Shown here: one piece after another, positions 1 through 10,712 of the stretch
How the letters are laid out: each line of letters opens with the position of its first letter
Position numbering within the stretch: position 1 is the stretch's first letter
NCBI RefSeq assembly: GCF_002900975.1
Contig: NZ_PJON01000006.1
Coordinates: 62,001-126,000 of the forward strand
DNA: 64,000 nucleotides
Direction of reading: 5' to 3'
DNA from: Tabrizicola aquatica
GTDB lineage: Bacteria; Pseudomonadota; Alphaproteobacteria; Rhodobacterales; Rhodobacteraceae
The notes under the pieces: model-generated
What the model was told of the DNA's origin: nothing
Seen by the model: the letters and a program-made list of their open reading frames with translations, nothing else
The model's database searches: none
Translations under genes and position numbers: made by a program

Positions 1-34
1 GATCCGGGTTCAGCATCAGATTGCATGGATCGGG

Positions 35-937
35 TCAGCGGTTGAACACCCGACTGGGGTGCAACTCTCCGCCCCGGTAGTGCCCGACGGCCACGGCCTG
101 TCCGTTCAGGCTTGCCCAGCCCTCGGTGCCCCAGTCGGCATGGCCGATGACCTGGCCCGGGTTGCCGTTCTTCAGCCGCACCGCGCCTTCGGGGGTCGCG
201 GTGAACTGAGGCAGGTCCTGCAGCCCCAGTTCCAGCGGCAGAAGGTGGGCATCCAGCGCCTCGGTCTTGGCTTCGGCGTCGATGGTCGCCAGCGTCACGC
301 CCTGATCGGCGTCGAACGGCCCCGACCAGGTCCGCCGCAGCCACTGGACATGGCCCAGGCAGCCAAGGGTCCGGCCCAGGTCACGGGCGATGGAGCGGAC
401 ATAGCCGCCCTTGCCGCAGACCATCTCCAGGTCGACGTGGTCCGCGTCCGGGCGGTCCAGCAGCGCCAACCGTTCCACCCACAGCGGGCGCGCGGCCAGG
501 TCCATGACCTCGCCCTCGCGCGCAAGGTCATAGGCGCGGTCCCCGTCGACCTTCACGGCGGAATACTGTGGCGGGACCTGCTGGATGTCGCCCCGGAAGG
601 CGGCAAGCGCGGCCTCGATCTCGGCATCCGAAGGGCGGGCGTCGCTGGTCGCGACCACCGTGCCCGAGGCGTCGTCGGTATCCGTCGCAGCACCCAGCAC
701 AACGCGGAAGCGGTAGCATTTCAGCGCGTCGGTGATGTAGGGGATCGTCTTTGTCGCCTCGCCCAGGGCCACGGCCAGGACACCGGTCGCATCCGGGTCC
801 AGCGTGCCGGCGTGCCCCGCCTTCTGCGCCGAGAAGGCCCATTTCACCTTGTTCACCACTGCGGTCGAGGTCACGCCCGCCGGCTTGTCCACCACCAGCC
901 AGCCGCTGACGGCCCGACCCTTCTTGCCGCGCGCCAT
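35..937 (-). CDS. truB: tRNA pseudouridine(55) synthase TruB
   Basis: Converts uridine 55 of tRNA T-loops to pseudouridine in the cytoplasm. The 300-residue product has the TruB core: the N-terminal VDKPAGVTS motif (about residues 16-24) and the catalytic loop [12 protein letters not shown] with the nucleophilic Asp at residue 47. The length fits the bacterial family. The reading frame stays open further upstream, but the ATG at 937 is chosen because the conserved core begins just after it and because it lies 4 bases past the upstream gene's stop. It is the last gene of rbfA / DUF2233-like / truB, all on the minus strand. An rbfA-truB association is common in bacteria; the secreted-protein gene between them is the odd part. 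Identification is secure. Confidence 0.96.
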   Translation of the reverse strand: MARGKKGRAVSGWLVVDKPAGVTSTAVVNKVKWAFSAQKAGHAGTLDPDATGVLAVALGEATKTIPYITDALKCYRFRVVLGAATDTDDASGTVVATSDARPSDAEIEAALAAFRGDIQQVPPQYSAVKVDGDRAYDLAREGEVMDLAARPLWVERLALLDRPDADHVDLEMVCGKGGYVRSIARDLGRTLGCLGHVQWLRRTWSGPFDADQGVTLATIDAEAKTEALDAHLLPLELGLQDLPQFTATPEGAVRLKNGNPGQVIGHADWGTEGWASLNGQAVAVGHYRGGELHPSRVFNR

Positions 938-941
938 CGTC

Positions 942-1667
942 TTAGCCTTTCGGAACCACGGTGCCGACAATCGGCCCCATCGGAAAGCCCGCGTCATGCC
1001 GCCCAAGTTCGGGCGCATAGAGGCGGGAGATATTGCCATCGAAATAAAGGGCGTCGCTTAGCCCCAACTCGTCGCGGAACAGGCGCGCGAAGCTGTGGAA
1101 GTTCACCGCGTCGTTCGAGATGGCAAAGACCGCCCGCCCGCCATCGGCGCTGACGCCGACGCCGTTGCGGACATACAGGCTGTCGCTGGTGGCCAGAAAG
1201 CGCGGGTGAAGCTCGCCCTTGATGACCAGCATCGGCCCGGACTGGGTGGCAAAGCGGCAGGCTGGCGCCTCCGCCTTGAAGGCGCGGCTTTCGATCACGC
1301 GGAAGCCTTCGCCCCAGCAGAACACCCCGTTCGGCAACAGGCCAAAATTCCCCGGCCCGTCACGGGTGACCAGACGCGAGGTTTCCTGCCCCTCTTCGAC
1401 ATAAAGACCAACCGGGTCGAGGTCGCGGTGATACATGCCGGCATTCATCGCGAAGCCAAGGGTCTGGCCTTGCCCCTCAAGCGCCTGGTTCACCGCGCGA
1501 AAGCTGCCATAAGCGCCGTCCGCGCCGGAATGGAACAGGCGCAGGTCGTCGGCCAGCGTCACCTCGCACAGGGTATAGGACGCGCCGTCAAAGCTGGTGT
1601 CGCGGCAGGTCGCCGCCGCAGCCGCCACCGGCGCCAGCAGAAACGCAAGCGCAAGGCGCAGCATCAT
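942..1667 (-). CDS. secreted phosphodiester-glycosidase-like (DUF2233/NAGPA) protein
   Basis: The 241-residue product has a cleavable signal peptide (hydrophobic residues 3-20, Ala-rich cleavage region), so it should act in the periplasm. The body matches the NAGPA/DUF2233 fold: [18 protein letters not shown] near residue 75, a [11 protein letters not shown] segment, SGPMLV, and a C-terminal [11 protein letters not shown] with the DG pair usual for the family. Relatives remove GlcNAc-phosphodiester caps or act on exopolysaccharide, but the substrate here is unknown. The start codon overlaps the rbfA stop as ATGA (1664-1667) and the stop lies 4 bases before truB, so the three genes are probably co-transcribed. 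The family is clear, the role is not. Confidence 0.85.
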   Translation of the reverse strand: MMLRLALAFLLAPVAAAAATCRDTSFDGASYTLCEVTLADDLRLFHSGADGAYGSFRAVNQALEGQGQTLGFAMNAGMYHRDLDPVGLYVEEGQETSRLVTRDGPGNFGLLPNGVFCWGEGFRVIESRAFKAEAPACRFATQSGPMLVIKGELHPRFLATSDSLYVRNGVGVSADGGRAVFAISNDAVNFHSFARLFRDELGLSDALYFDGNISRLYAPELGRHDAGFPMGPIVGTVVPKG

Positions 1668-2086
1668 TCGTCCCCGTCGTGGTCGCTGTCAGGCTTTTCA
1701 AGGTCGCGCTGCACTGTCGGGTCCGAGAACAGCCGCCGGGTTTCGTCCAGCCGGTCAAAGGTCTCATCCGGGCGGAAGCGCAGGTCGGGCGCGTATTTCA
1801 GCGTGAGCCCGGTGGCGACGCGGTGGCGCAACTCGGCCTTGTTGCGGGCCAGCGCGGTGATGGCATCCTGCACCGGGACCGATCCCATCAGCGGCATGAC
1901 ATAGACCGTGGCGACCTTGAGGTCGGGCGAGCACGAAACCTCGCCCACGGTGATCGACATGGCGTTCAACTCGGGGTCGTGGATCTCGGCCCGGTTCAGA
2001 ACGTCAGAGAGGGTGCGCCGGATCAGTTCGCCGACGCGCAGCTGGCGTTGCGAAGGACCGGAGGCGGTGGGGAAGCGTTTGGACAT
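1664..2086 (-). CDS. rbfA: 30S ribosome-binding factor RbfA
   Basis: RbfA binds the immature 30S subunit and helps 16S rRNA 5'-end maturation. The product is about 140 residues with the KH-like fold signature: [13 protein letters not shown] near the N-terminus, [27 protein letters not shown] in the middle, and [14 protein letters not shown] near the end. Two start codons are possible, ATG at 2095 and ATG at 2086; the internal one gives the usual MSK-type N-terminus. It is the first gene of the minus-strand operon with the DUF2233-like gene and truB, and diverges from dapB across about 96 bases. The tail is rich in Asp and Glu. Confidence 0.94.
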   Translation of the reverse strand: MSKRFPTASGPSQRQLRVGELIRRTLSDVLNRAEIHDPELNAMSITVGEVSCSPDLKVATVYVMPLMGSVPVQDAITALARNKAELRHRVATGLTLKYAPDLRFRPDETFDRLDETRRLFSDPTVQRDLEKPDSDHDGDE

Positions 2087-2182
2087 TGCGCCCATTTAGG
2101 CCCTTTCCGGTCGCCCTGCAACGCCGGGCTTCTCACGCCTGCGGGAAGCGGCTAGGGAAGGGCAAATCCAAGGGAGTGCGGC

Positions 2183-2992
2183 ATGGGTGATCTTCCTGGC
2201 CTTGTGGTGACTGGCGCGTCGGGGCGCATGGGGCAGACGCTGATCCGGCTGGCGCAGGGCAGCGACAAGCTGCGGCTGGTCGGTTGCGTCGAACGTGCGG
2301 GCCACGCCTGGATCGGCCGCGATGTGGGCGAGGCGACGGGCGGTGCCCTGGTGGGCGTCAAGGTGACCGACGATCCGCTGGAGGCGTTTGCCAAGGCGCA
2401 GGCGGTGGTCGACTTCACCTCTCCGGCGGCCACGGTGGAATTCGCCGCGCTGGCGGCACAGGCCCGCGCGGTGCATGTGATCGGGACCACGGGGCTGGAG
2501 GCCGCACATCTGGCCAAGATCGAGGCCGCCAGCCGCCATGCGGTGATCGTACGGGCCGGGAACATGTCGCTGGGGGTCAACCTCTTGGTCCGGCTGACGC
2601 AGAAGGTGGCCCAGGCGCTGGACGCCGATTGGGACGTGGAGATCGTCGAGGCGCATCACCGGATGAAGGTGGACGCGCCCTCGGGCACGGCGCTGATGCT
2701 GGGTCAGGCCGCCGCCGATGGCCGTGGCATCGACCTGGAGGAGGCCAGGGTCTCGGGCCGCGACGGCATCACCGGGGCGCGGGAGCGCGGGACCATCGGC
2801 TTTTCGGCGATCCGTGGTGGGGATGTCGTGGGCGAGCATGACGTGATCTTTGCCGCCGAGGGCGAGCGCATCGTGCTGCGCCATCTGGCGACCGACCGCA
2901 GCATATTTGCCCGCGGCGCGCTAAGGGCGGCCATCTGGGGGCAGGGCCGCAAGCCGGGTCAATACGACATGATGGACGTGCTGGGGATCTGA
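2183..2992 (+). CDS. dapB: 4-hydroxy-tetrahydrodipicolinate reductase
   Basis: Reduces the dihydrodipicolinate intermediate with NAD(P)H in the diaminopimelate/lysine pathway. The 269-residue product has the N-terminal nucleotide-binding loop [13 protein letters not shown] (about residues 8-20), the [13 protein letters not shown] segment, the catalytic region [22 protein letters not shown] (about residues 153-174) with the His pair and the Lys-x-x-x-x-Ser-Gly-Thr stretch, and the C-terminal [31 protein letters not shown]. An AAGGGAG ribosome-binding site sits just upstream of the ATG. It is transcribed divergently from rbfA. Confidence 0.97.
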   Translation: MGDLPGLVVTGASGRMGQTLIRLAQGSDKLRLVGCVERAGHAWIGRDVGEATGGALVGVKVTDDPLEAFAKAQAVVDFTSPAATVEFAALAAQARAVHVIGTTGLEAAHLAKIEAASRHAVIVRAGNMSLGVNLLVRLTQKVAQALDADWDVEIVEAHHRMKVDAPSGTALMLGQAAADGRGIDLEEARVSGRDGITGARERGTIGFSAIRGGDVVGEHDVIFAAEGERIVLRHLATDRSIFARGALRAAIWGQGRKPGQYDMMDVLGI

Positions 2993-3049
2993 GACTCATC
3001 CGTCTGGGCCTGCCCTGCGTAATAGCTGGGTCTGTGCCCGGAGGATGCG

Positions 3050-3412
3050 ATGCTGCGCCTGCTTTTCGTGCTGTCCCTGCTGGCCGCCCCGGTTTCGGCG
3101 ACGGCGAACGACTTTGAGCCTGTCCGCGAGGAGGGCAAGTTCCTGGATTTGGTCAAGGACCGCGTCCTGCGGATCGGGCTTTACAACCTGTCGATCAACG
3201 TCCTTCCGGACGGCAGCATCAAGGGTTCGGCCCTGGGGTGGGAGATCACCGGGAAATGGACCTGGAGCGACGGCTATTTCTGCCGCGAGATGGACTGGAG
3301 CGGGACACCCATCGAATACAACTGCCAGCTTGTCGAAGCACAAGGTGCCGAGAAGGTGCGCTTTACGGTTGACCGGGGCGCGGGCGACTCGGCCGTATTC
3401 CGGCTGCGCTAG
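3050..3412 (+). CDS. small secreted protein of unknown function
   Basis: The 120-residue product begins with a clear signal peptide (MLRLLFVLSLLAAPVSATA) and should be periplasmic. The mature part is about 100 residues, with a beta-rich pattern (VLRIGLYNLSINVLPDGSIKG, WEITGKWTWSDGYFCREMDWSG) and two Cys residues (in YFCRE and YNCQL) close enough to form a disulfide. It follows dapB by 57 bases with its own GAGG site. Such neighbours of dapB are sometimes labelled reductase by proximity; I see no nucleotide-binding or catalytic motif and treat it as a conserved-type secreted protein without a known role. Confidence 0.72.
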   Translation: MLRLLFVLSLLAAPVSATANDFEPVREEGKFLDLVKDRVLRIGLYNLSINVLPDGSIKGSALGWEITGKWTWSDGYFCREMDWSGTPIEYNCQLVEAQGAEKVRFTVDRGAGDSAVFRLR

Positions 3413-3541
3413 TGGTTGCTCGTGCGTTGGGCGGTGGTGCGCCAATCACGCAAATGCGCGGGCCGGTCGCGGCTTGTTGGCTCGACAAAGCCGCGAATAG
3501 GATCAATGAATAGGAAAGGTTGACCCAGGGGGGAGTGGCTG

Positions 3542-5461
3542 ATGCGGAAGGCAAGACCGGCGGTGGTGCGGGCGCAGGCAGTGCGGCGGGCGGCATACGG
3601 GCCGCTGCTGGCGACCGGCACCGCGATCCTGGCCCTGGCGGCAACGACCCTGGCGCTGCGGGCCGAAACGGTGATCGTGTCGCACGGCATTTCCACCTTC
3701 GGCGACCTCGCCCTTCCGGCCGACTTCACGCATCTGCCCTACGTCAACCCAGATGCCCCTAAGGGTGGCGAGATCAGCCAGTGGGCACCGGGCAGCTTTG
3801 ACAGCTTCAACCCCTATGCCATCGCCGGCAATGCGGCGGCGCTGTCCTCGATCTTCTACGAATCCATCCTGTCCGGCACCGCCGACGACGTCAGCGCCGC
3901 CTACTGCCTTTTGTGCGAGACGATGGAATACCCCGAGGACCGGTCCTGGGTGATCTTCAACCTGCGCAAGGATGTGAAATTCTCGGACGGCACGCCCATG
4001 ACGGCCGAGGATGTTCTGTTCAGCCACAACCTGTTCATGGAGAAGGGCATCCCCGAATACCGCAGCGTGGCGGGCGGCAAGTTCGAAAAGGTCGAGGTGC
4101 TGGACCCCTACCGCATCAAGTTCACCTTCACCCCCGGCACCCCCTTCCGCGACATGCCGGCCCAGGCGGGTGGGACGACGATCTTCTCGAAAAAGCACTA
4201 CGAAGAGAACAACCGCGATCTGGAGAAATCCAGCCTGGAGCCGTTCCTGGGCACGGGCGCCTATGTGCTGGAAAGCTTCGATCCCGGCCGCCAGATCATC
4301 TACAAGCGGGACGAGGATTACTGGGGCGAAACCCACCCGCTGAACGTCGGCCAGAACAACTTTGACCGCATCCGCATCGAATATTTCGGCGACGACAATG
4401 CCGCGATGGAGGCGTTCAAGGCCGGCGTCTACACCTTCCGCAACGAGAGCCTGCCCAAGCGCTGGGCGACCGAATACCAATTCCCCGCCGTGCAGGCCGG
4501 GGATGTGGTGACCGAAGTCCTGCCCTCGGGCAACATCGCCGGCGGTCAGGCGGTAATCTACAACCTGCGCCGCGCCCAGTTCCAGGACCCGCGGGTGCGT
4601 GAGGCGATCGGGCTGATGTTCAACTTTGAATGGTCGAACAAGTCGCTGTTCTATGGCCTGTTCAGCCGGATCAACTCGATCTGGGAAAACTCGGAACTTG
4701 CCGCGACCGGCACGCCCACGCCGGGCGAGGTGGCGCTACTGCAGCCCCTGGTGGACGAGGGCCTGCTCCCGGCCAGCATCCTGACGGATGAGGCGGTGAT
4801 GGCGCCCGTATCCTCGGAAGATCGTGCGCTGGACCGGGGCAACCTGCGCCGCGCCTCGGCCCTTCTGGACGAGGCCGGCTGGGTCGCGGGCGACGACGGC
4901 GTCCGCCGCAACGCGACCGGAGAGACGTTGCGGATGGAGATGATCCATTCCCGCACCGACCTGTTGCCGGTGATGAACGCCTATGTCGAAAACCTGCTGG
5001 CGCTGGGCGTCGATGCCAGCTTTGACATCATCGATGACCCGCAACTGCAGGAACGGGCCAGCCCGCCCAACTTCGACTTCGACGCGGTGCCAACAGCGGT
5101 TGTGAACGGTGGGCTGGAACCCGGTGGCGTGCTGAAGCAGGCCTGGGCCAGCGTGGCCAAGGACAACTCCAGCCGCAACCGGATGGGCTATGCCGATCCG
5201 GCGGTGGACCGACTGCTGGACCAGGTCGAAGCCGCCACCACGCGTGAGGAACTGCACACTGCCGTCCGCGCGCTGGACCGGGTGCTGCGGTCGCAGTTCG
5301 TCCTGGTGCCGCGCTATTACAAGCGGGACAACTGGGTCGCCTACTACAACATGTACGAACGCCCCGAGACTTTGCCCCCATATGCGCTGGGCGAGATGTC
5401 GTTCTGGTGGTACAACGCCGAAAAAGCCGAGGCGCTGAAAGCCAAGGGTGCGTTAAGGTAA
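3542..5461 (+). CDS. yejA: YejA-type periplasmic oligopeptide-binding protein
   Basis: Substrate-binding protein of a YejABEF ABC importer (SBP family 5). The 639-residue product starts with a basic region and a hydrophobic segment ending near ALRAETVIVSHGIS, consistent with export. Family features include YVNPDAPKGGEISQWAPGSFDSFNPY (typical of the Yej/microcin C subgroup), WVIFNLRKDVKFSDGTPMTAEDVLFS, and a C-terminal FVLVPRYYKRDNWVAYYNMYERP. A GGGGGGAG ribosome-binding site precedes the ATG. yejB follows after 18 bases, then yejE and yejF. The import of peptides, including peptide antibiotics of the microcin C type, is known for the family; the actual ligand is not visible here. Confidence 0.92.
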   Translation: MRKARPAVVRAQAVRRAAYGPLLATGTAILALAATTLALRAETVIVSHGISTFGDLALPADFTHLPYVNPDAPKGGEISQWAPGSFDSFNPYAIAGNAAALSSIFYESILSGTADDVSAAYCLLCETMEYPEDRSWVIFNLRKDVKFSDGTPMTAEDVLFSHNLFMEKGIPEYRSVAGGKFEKVEVLDPYRIKFTFTPGTPFRDMPAQAGGTTIFSKKHYEENNRDLEKSSLEPFLGTGAYVLESFDPGRQIIYKRDEDYWGETHPLNVGQNNFDRIRIEYFGDDNAAMEAFKAGVYTFRNESLPKRWATEYQFPAVQAGDVVTEVLPSGNIAGGQAVIYNLRRAQFQDPRVREAIGLMFNFEWSNKSLFYGLFSRINSIWENSELAATGTPTPGEVALLQPLVDEGLLPASILTDEAVMAPVSSEDRALDRGNLRRASALLDEAGWVAGDDGVRRNATGETLRMEMIHSRTDLLPVMNAYVENLLALGVDASFDIIDDPQLQERASPPNFDFDAVPTAVVNGGLEPGGVLKQAWASVAKDNSSRNRMGYADPAVDRLLDQVEAATTREELHTAVRALDRVLRSQFVLVPRYYKRDNWVAYYNMYERPETLPPYALGEMSFWWYNAEKAEALKAKGALR

Positions 5462-5479
5462 CAGGAACGGTCGGCAGTT

Positions 5480-6622
5480 TTGGGCGGCTACATCCTTCGA
5501 CGGCTACTTCTGGTGATCCCGACGTTGTTCGGGGTCATGTTGATCAATTTTGCGCTGACCCAGTTCGTCCCCGGCGGCCCGATCGACCAGATCCGCGCCC
5601 GGCTGGAGGGCGAGGGCGACTCGATCCAGAACATCGCCGGCACCGAAGGCGGCGGGGTCCAGGAAGAGGACTCGGGCTATGTCGGCGCGCGGGGCTTGCC
5701 GCCGGAATTCCTGGCCAAGCTGGAGGTGCAGTTCGGCTTCGCCCGCATCGTCTGCGACGAGGGCTTTGTCGGGGTGCCCAGCCTGACCGCCGAGGAATGC
5801 CGCAAAGAGCAGATCCCCGCGGTCGAGCGGTTCTTCATCATGATGGGCAACTACCTGACGCTGGATTTCGGCGAAAGCTACTTCCGGTCGATCAGCGTGG
5901 TCGATCTGGTGCTGGAAAAGATGCCGGTTTCCATCACGCTGGGCCTGTGGTCCACCCTGATCGCCTATCTGATCTCGATCCCGCTTGGCATCCGCAAGGC
6001 GGTCCGCGACGGGTCCAGCTTCGACACCTGGACCAGCGGAATCATCATCGCGGCCTATGCGATCCCCGGCTTCCTGTTTGCCATCATGCTGATGGTGGTC
6101 TTTGCCGGCGGGTCCTATTTCCAGTGGTTCCCCCTGCGCGGCCTGACCTCGGACGGGTGGGAGGATTTTCCCTGGTACCAGAAGATCACCGATTACCTGT
6201 GGCACATCATCCTGCCGGTTACCGCCCAGCTGATCAGCGCCTTTGCGACGCTGACCTTGCTGACAAAGAACAGCTTTCTGGACGAGATCAAGAAGCAGTA
6301 CGTGATGACCGCCCGCGCCAAGGGCCTGTCCGAGGCGCGGGTGCTGTATGGCCATGTGTTCCGCAACGCGATGCTGATCGTGATCGCCGGTTTCCCCAGC
6401 CTGTTCCTGGGGGTGTTCTTCGGGTCCAGCCTGATCATCGAGTTCATCTTCTCGCTGGATGGGCTGGGACAGCTTGGCTATCGCTCGGCGGTGGAACGCG
6501 ACTATCCGGTGATCTTCGGCACGCTCTTTGCCTTCGGGCTGATCGGACTGGTGGTCGGGATCCTTTCGGACCTGATGTATGTGCTGGTCGATCCGCGCAT
6601 CGACTTTGAAAGGCGCGGTTGA
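5480..6622 (+). CDS. yejB: YejB-type ABC transporter permease
   Basis: Inner-membrane permease of the Yej peptide importer. The 380-residue product has an N-terminal membrane segment ([31 protein letters not shown]), a periplasmic insertion typical of YejB (about residues 35-130), and the binding-protein-dependent permease core with the coupling loop [22 protein letters not shown] near the C-terminal third. It uses a TTG start: no ATG or GTG fits, and an AGGAACGG ribosome-binding site lies about 10 bases upstream. Its TGA stop shares one base with the ATG of yejE. Confidence 0.92.
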   Translation: MGGYILRRLLLVIPTLFGVMLINFALTQFVPGGPIDQIRARLEGEGDSIQNIAGTEGGGVQEEDSGYVGARGLPPEFLAKLEVQFGFARIVCDEGFVGVPSLTAEECRKEQIPAVERFFIMMGNYLTLDFGESYFRSISVVDLVLEKMPVSITLGLWSTLIAYLISIPLGIRKAVRDGSSFDTWTSGIIIAAYAIPGFLFAIMLMVVFAGGSYFQWFPLRGLTSDGWEDFPWYQKITDYLWHIILPVTAQLISAFATLTLLTKNSFLDEIKKQYVMTARAKGLSEARVLYGHVFRNAMLIVIAGFPSLFLGVFFGSSLIIEFIFSLDGLGQLGYRSAVERDYPVIFGTLFAFGLIGLVVGILSDLMYVLVDPRIDFERRG

Positions 6623-7740
6623 TGGCGCCTTTCCGACTGTCCCCCCTGAACCAGCGCCGCTGGCGGAACTTCAAGGCGAACCGGCGGGCCTATTGGTCGC
6701 TGTGGATCTTCCTGGTCCTCTACGGCATCTCGCTTTGCGCCGAGTTGATCGCCAACGATCGCCCGATCCTGGTGCGGTATAACGACGAGTATTTTACCCC
6801 CGCCTTCCAGTTCTATCCCGAGATCGCCTTCGGCGGCGACCTGCGGACCGAGGCGAAGTATTCCTCGGTCGAGGTGCAGTGCCTGATCATCGCGCAAGGC
6901 TCGCTTGACTGCTGGGACGACCCGCAGGGCATCATCGGCGAGGTTCAGGCCAGCGGCACCGCTGCCGGTCAGCCGGTGCAAGCCGGCTGGATCCTGTGGG
7001 CGCCGATCCCCTACAGCTACAACACCATCGTCAACACTGGCGGGGTGGCCCCGGGCGCGCCCTCGGCGCAGAACTGGCTGGGCACCGACGACACCAGCCG
7101 CGACGTGGCGGCGCGGGTGATCTATGGCTTCCGCCTCTCGGTCACCTTCGCGCTTCTGGTCACGGCACTCACCTCGATCATCGGAATCGCGGCGGGCGCG
7201 GTGCAGGGCTATTTCGGCGGCCGGACCGACCTGATCTTCCAGCGGGTGATCGAGCTTTGGTCCTCGGTCCCGACGCTGTATGTCATCATCATCCTGACTG
7301 CCGTCTGGTCCAAAAGCTTCTGGCTGATGGTGGGGCTGATGGTGCTGTTCGGCTGGACCGCCCTGGTCGGCGTGGTCCGGGCCGAGTTTCTGCGCGCCCG
7401 GAACTTCGAATACGTCCGCGCCGCCCGTGCCCTGGGCGTGCCGGACATGCAGATCATGTTCCGCCACCTGTTGCCGAACGCCATGGTCGCGACGCTGACC
7501 ATGCTGCCCTTCATCATCACCGGGACCATCGGCTCGCTCGCCATGCTGGACTACCTGGGCTTCGGCCTGCCCACCAGTTCTCCCTCGCTCGGCCAGTTGT
7601 CGCGCCAGGCGCAGCAGAACCTGCAATCGCCGCATCTGGCCTTCGTCTCGTTCTTCACCTTTGCCATCATGCTGTCGCTGCTGGTCTTCATCTTCGAAGG
7701 CGTCCGCGATGCCTTCGACCCGCGAAAGACGTTCAGATGA
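6622..7740 (+). CDS. yejE: YejE-type ABC transporter permease
   Basis: Second permease of the Yej importer, 372 residues. It begins with the family signature LSPLNQRRWRNFKANRRAYWSLW, then one membrane segment, a large periplasmic region (about residues 45-150) and a C-terminal core with several membrane spans. The coupling loop ARNFEYVRAARALGVPDMQIMFRHLLPNAM contacts the ATPase. The ATG at 6622 overlaps the yejB TGA by one base; an in-frame TTG one codon earlier is less likely. yejF begins 10 bases after the stop. Confidence 0.92.
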   Translation: MAPFRLSPLNQRRWRNFKANRRAYWSLWIFLVLYGISLCAELIANDRPILVRYNDEYFTPAFQFYPEIAFGGDLRTEAKYSSVEVQCLIIAQGSLDCWDDPQGIIGEVQASGTAAGQPVQAGWILWAPIPYSYNTIVNTGGVAPGAPSAQNWLGTDDTSRDVAARVIYGFRLSVTFALLVTALTSIIGIAAGAVQGYFGGRTDLIFQRVIELWSSVPTLYVIIILTAVWSKSFWLMVGLMVLFGWTALVGVVRAEFLRARNFEYVRAARALGVPDMQIMFRHLLPNAMVATLTMLPFIITGTIGSLAMLDYLGFGLPTSSPSLGQLSRQAQQNLQSPHLAFVSFFTFAIMLSLLVFIFEGVRDAFDPRKTFR

Positions 7741-7750
7741 GGGCGGGCAG

Positions 7751-9417
<1,667 letters not shown>

Positions 9418-9421
<4 letters not shown>

Positions 9422-10641
9422 AGCTTCTTTTCGTCCACCAGAACTTTCCCGGCCAGTTCCTGCACCTCGCGCCCGAGATGCAGCGCCGTGGCCATGACGT
9501 GCGGGCGATCACCGAAGCGTCGAACACCCATCGTTCCGCCGTTCCTCTCTTGCGCTACGCCTACAAGCCGCCGCCTGTCGATCCCGGCCAGACCCGCCTG
9601 GGCCGCAACTATACCACGATGAGCGACCGGGCGGTCATTGTCGCCCGCTTGGCCCAACGTCTGCGTGCCCAGGGTTATGTGCCCGATGTGATCTACGGCC
9701 ATTCCGGCTGGGGCGAGACGCTGTTCCTCAAGGAAGTCTGGCCCGAGGCGCGCCTGTTGGTCTTTGCCGAGTTCTACTATCGCGGCGAGGGGGCGGATTC
9801 CGGCTTTGACCTGGAGTTTCAGAGCCGCAGCTTCGATCAGGTGATGATTGCCCAGGGCCGCGCCACGCATCTGGGCCAGGCGCTGGTCCACGCCGACCGG
9901 GGTCTGTCGCCCACCCGCTGGCAGGCCGACAGCCATCCCCCCCTTCTGCGCCGGAATATCGAGGTCATCTTTGACGGTGTGGATTGCGACCGGTTGGCCC
10001 CAAACGCCGCAGCGCAGTTCGCCTTGCCGGACGGTCGCATCCTCAAACGTGGGGACGAGGTGCTGACCTTCGTCAACCGCAACCTTGAGCCCTATCGCGG
10101 CTATCACATCTTCATGCGCGCCCTGCCCGATGTTCTGGCCGCCCGGCCGGACGCCCAGGTGGTGATCGTCGGCGGCAATGACGTAAGTTACGGCCAGCCG
10201 CCAAAGGACGGCGGCTCGTGGAAGGATCTATTCCTGGCCGAGGTGAAAGACCGGCTGGACCTGTCCCGCGTCAATTTCGTCGGGCAGGTTCCCTATGACC
10301 GGCTGGTCGACCTCATGCATGTCAGCCGGGTGCATGCCTATCTGACCTATCCCTTCGTCCTGTCCTGGTCGATGGTCGAAACCTTGGCCGCCGGGACGCT
10401 TGTGGTCGGCTCGAACACCCCTCCGGTGGCCGAGGTGATCCAGGATGGCATCACCGGGCGGCTGGTGGATTTCTTCGACGTGCAAGGCTGGTCAGCAGCC
10501 CTGACCGACGCGCTGGCCCGGCCCGAGGTCTATCAGCCGATGCGCGCCGCCGCGCAGGCCATGGTACGGGAAAGATACGATCTTCGCTCGGTCTGCCTGC
10601 CGCAGCAGATCGACCTCTTGACCCGGCTGGAGAGAAGCTGA
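9418..10641 (+). CDS. GT4-family glycosyltransferase
   Basis: The 407-residue product begins KLLFVHQNFPGQFLHLAPEM, the start of a GT-B fold, and carries the GT4 C-terminal pattern: EVIFDGVDCDRL, LTFVNRNLEPYRGYHIFMRALP, RVNFVGQVPYDRLVDLM, and the donor-binding region LSWSMVETLAAGTLVVGSNTPPVAEVI. It likely transfers a sugar from a nucleotide-sugar donor; the acceptor is unknown. The GTG at 9418 overlaps the yejF stop as GTGA, so it is translationally coupled to the end of the importer operon, which is unusual for a Yej system. An AT-rich hairpin region follows its stop. Confidence 0.85.
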
Positions 10642-10665
10642 GCAGACCGTCCTGGACCCAAGATC

Positions 10666-10706
10666 CTTAAGCAAGGATTTTGACAAATTTCTTGCTTAAG
10701 AAATTT
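10666..10706. terminator. AT-rich alternative-hairpin terminator between convergent genes
   Basis: This short region lies between the plus-strand glycosyltransferase stop and the minus-strand hemN stop. Two overlapping perfect inverted repeats share an arm: CTTAAGCAAG (10666-10675) with CTTGCTTAAG (10691-10700), and AAATTTCTT (10685-10693) with AAGAAATTT (10698-10706) around a GCTT loop. The two stems cannot form together. The AT-rich composition stands out in this high-GC sequence. A bidirectional terminator is the simplest reading. Confidence 0.6.
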
Positions 10707-10712
10707 GGCGCC

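Noticed and set aside
1-34. A possible start of another minus-strand gene (ATG at 24-26) after truB
   Set aside because: Only eight codons are visible and no ribosome-binding site precedes it, so it cannot be supported from this window.
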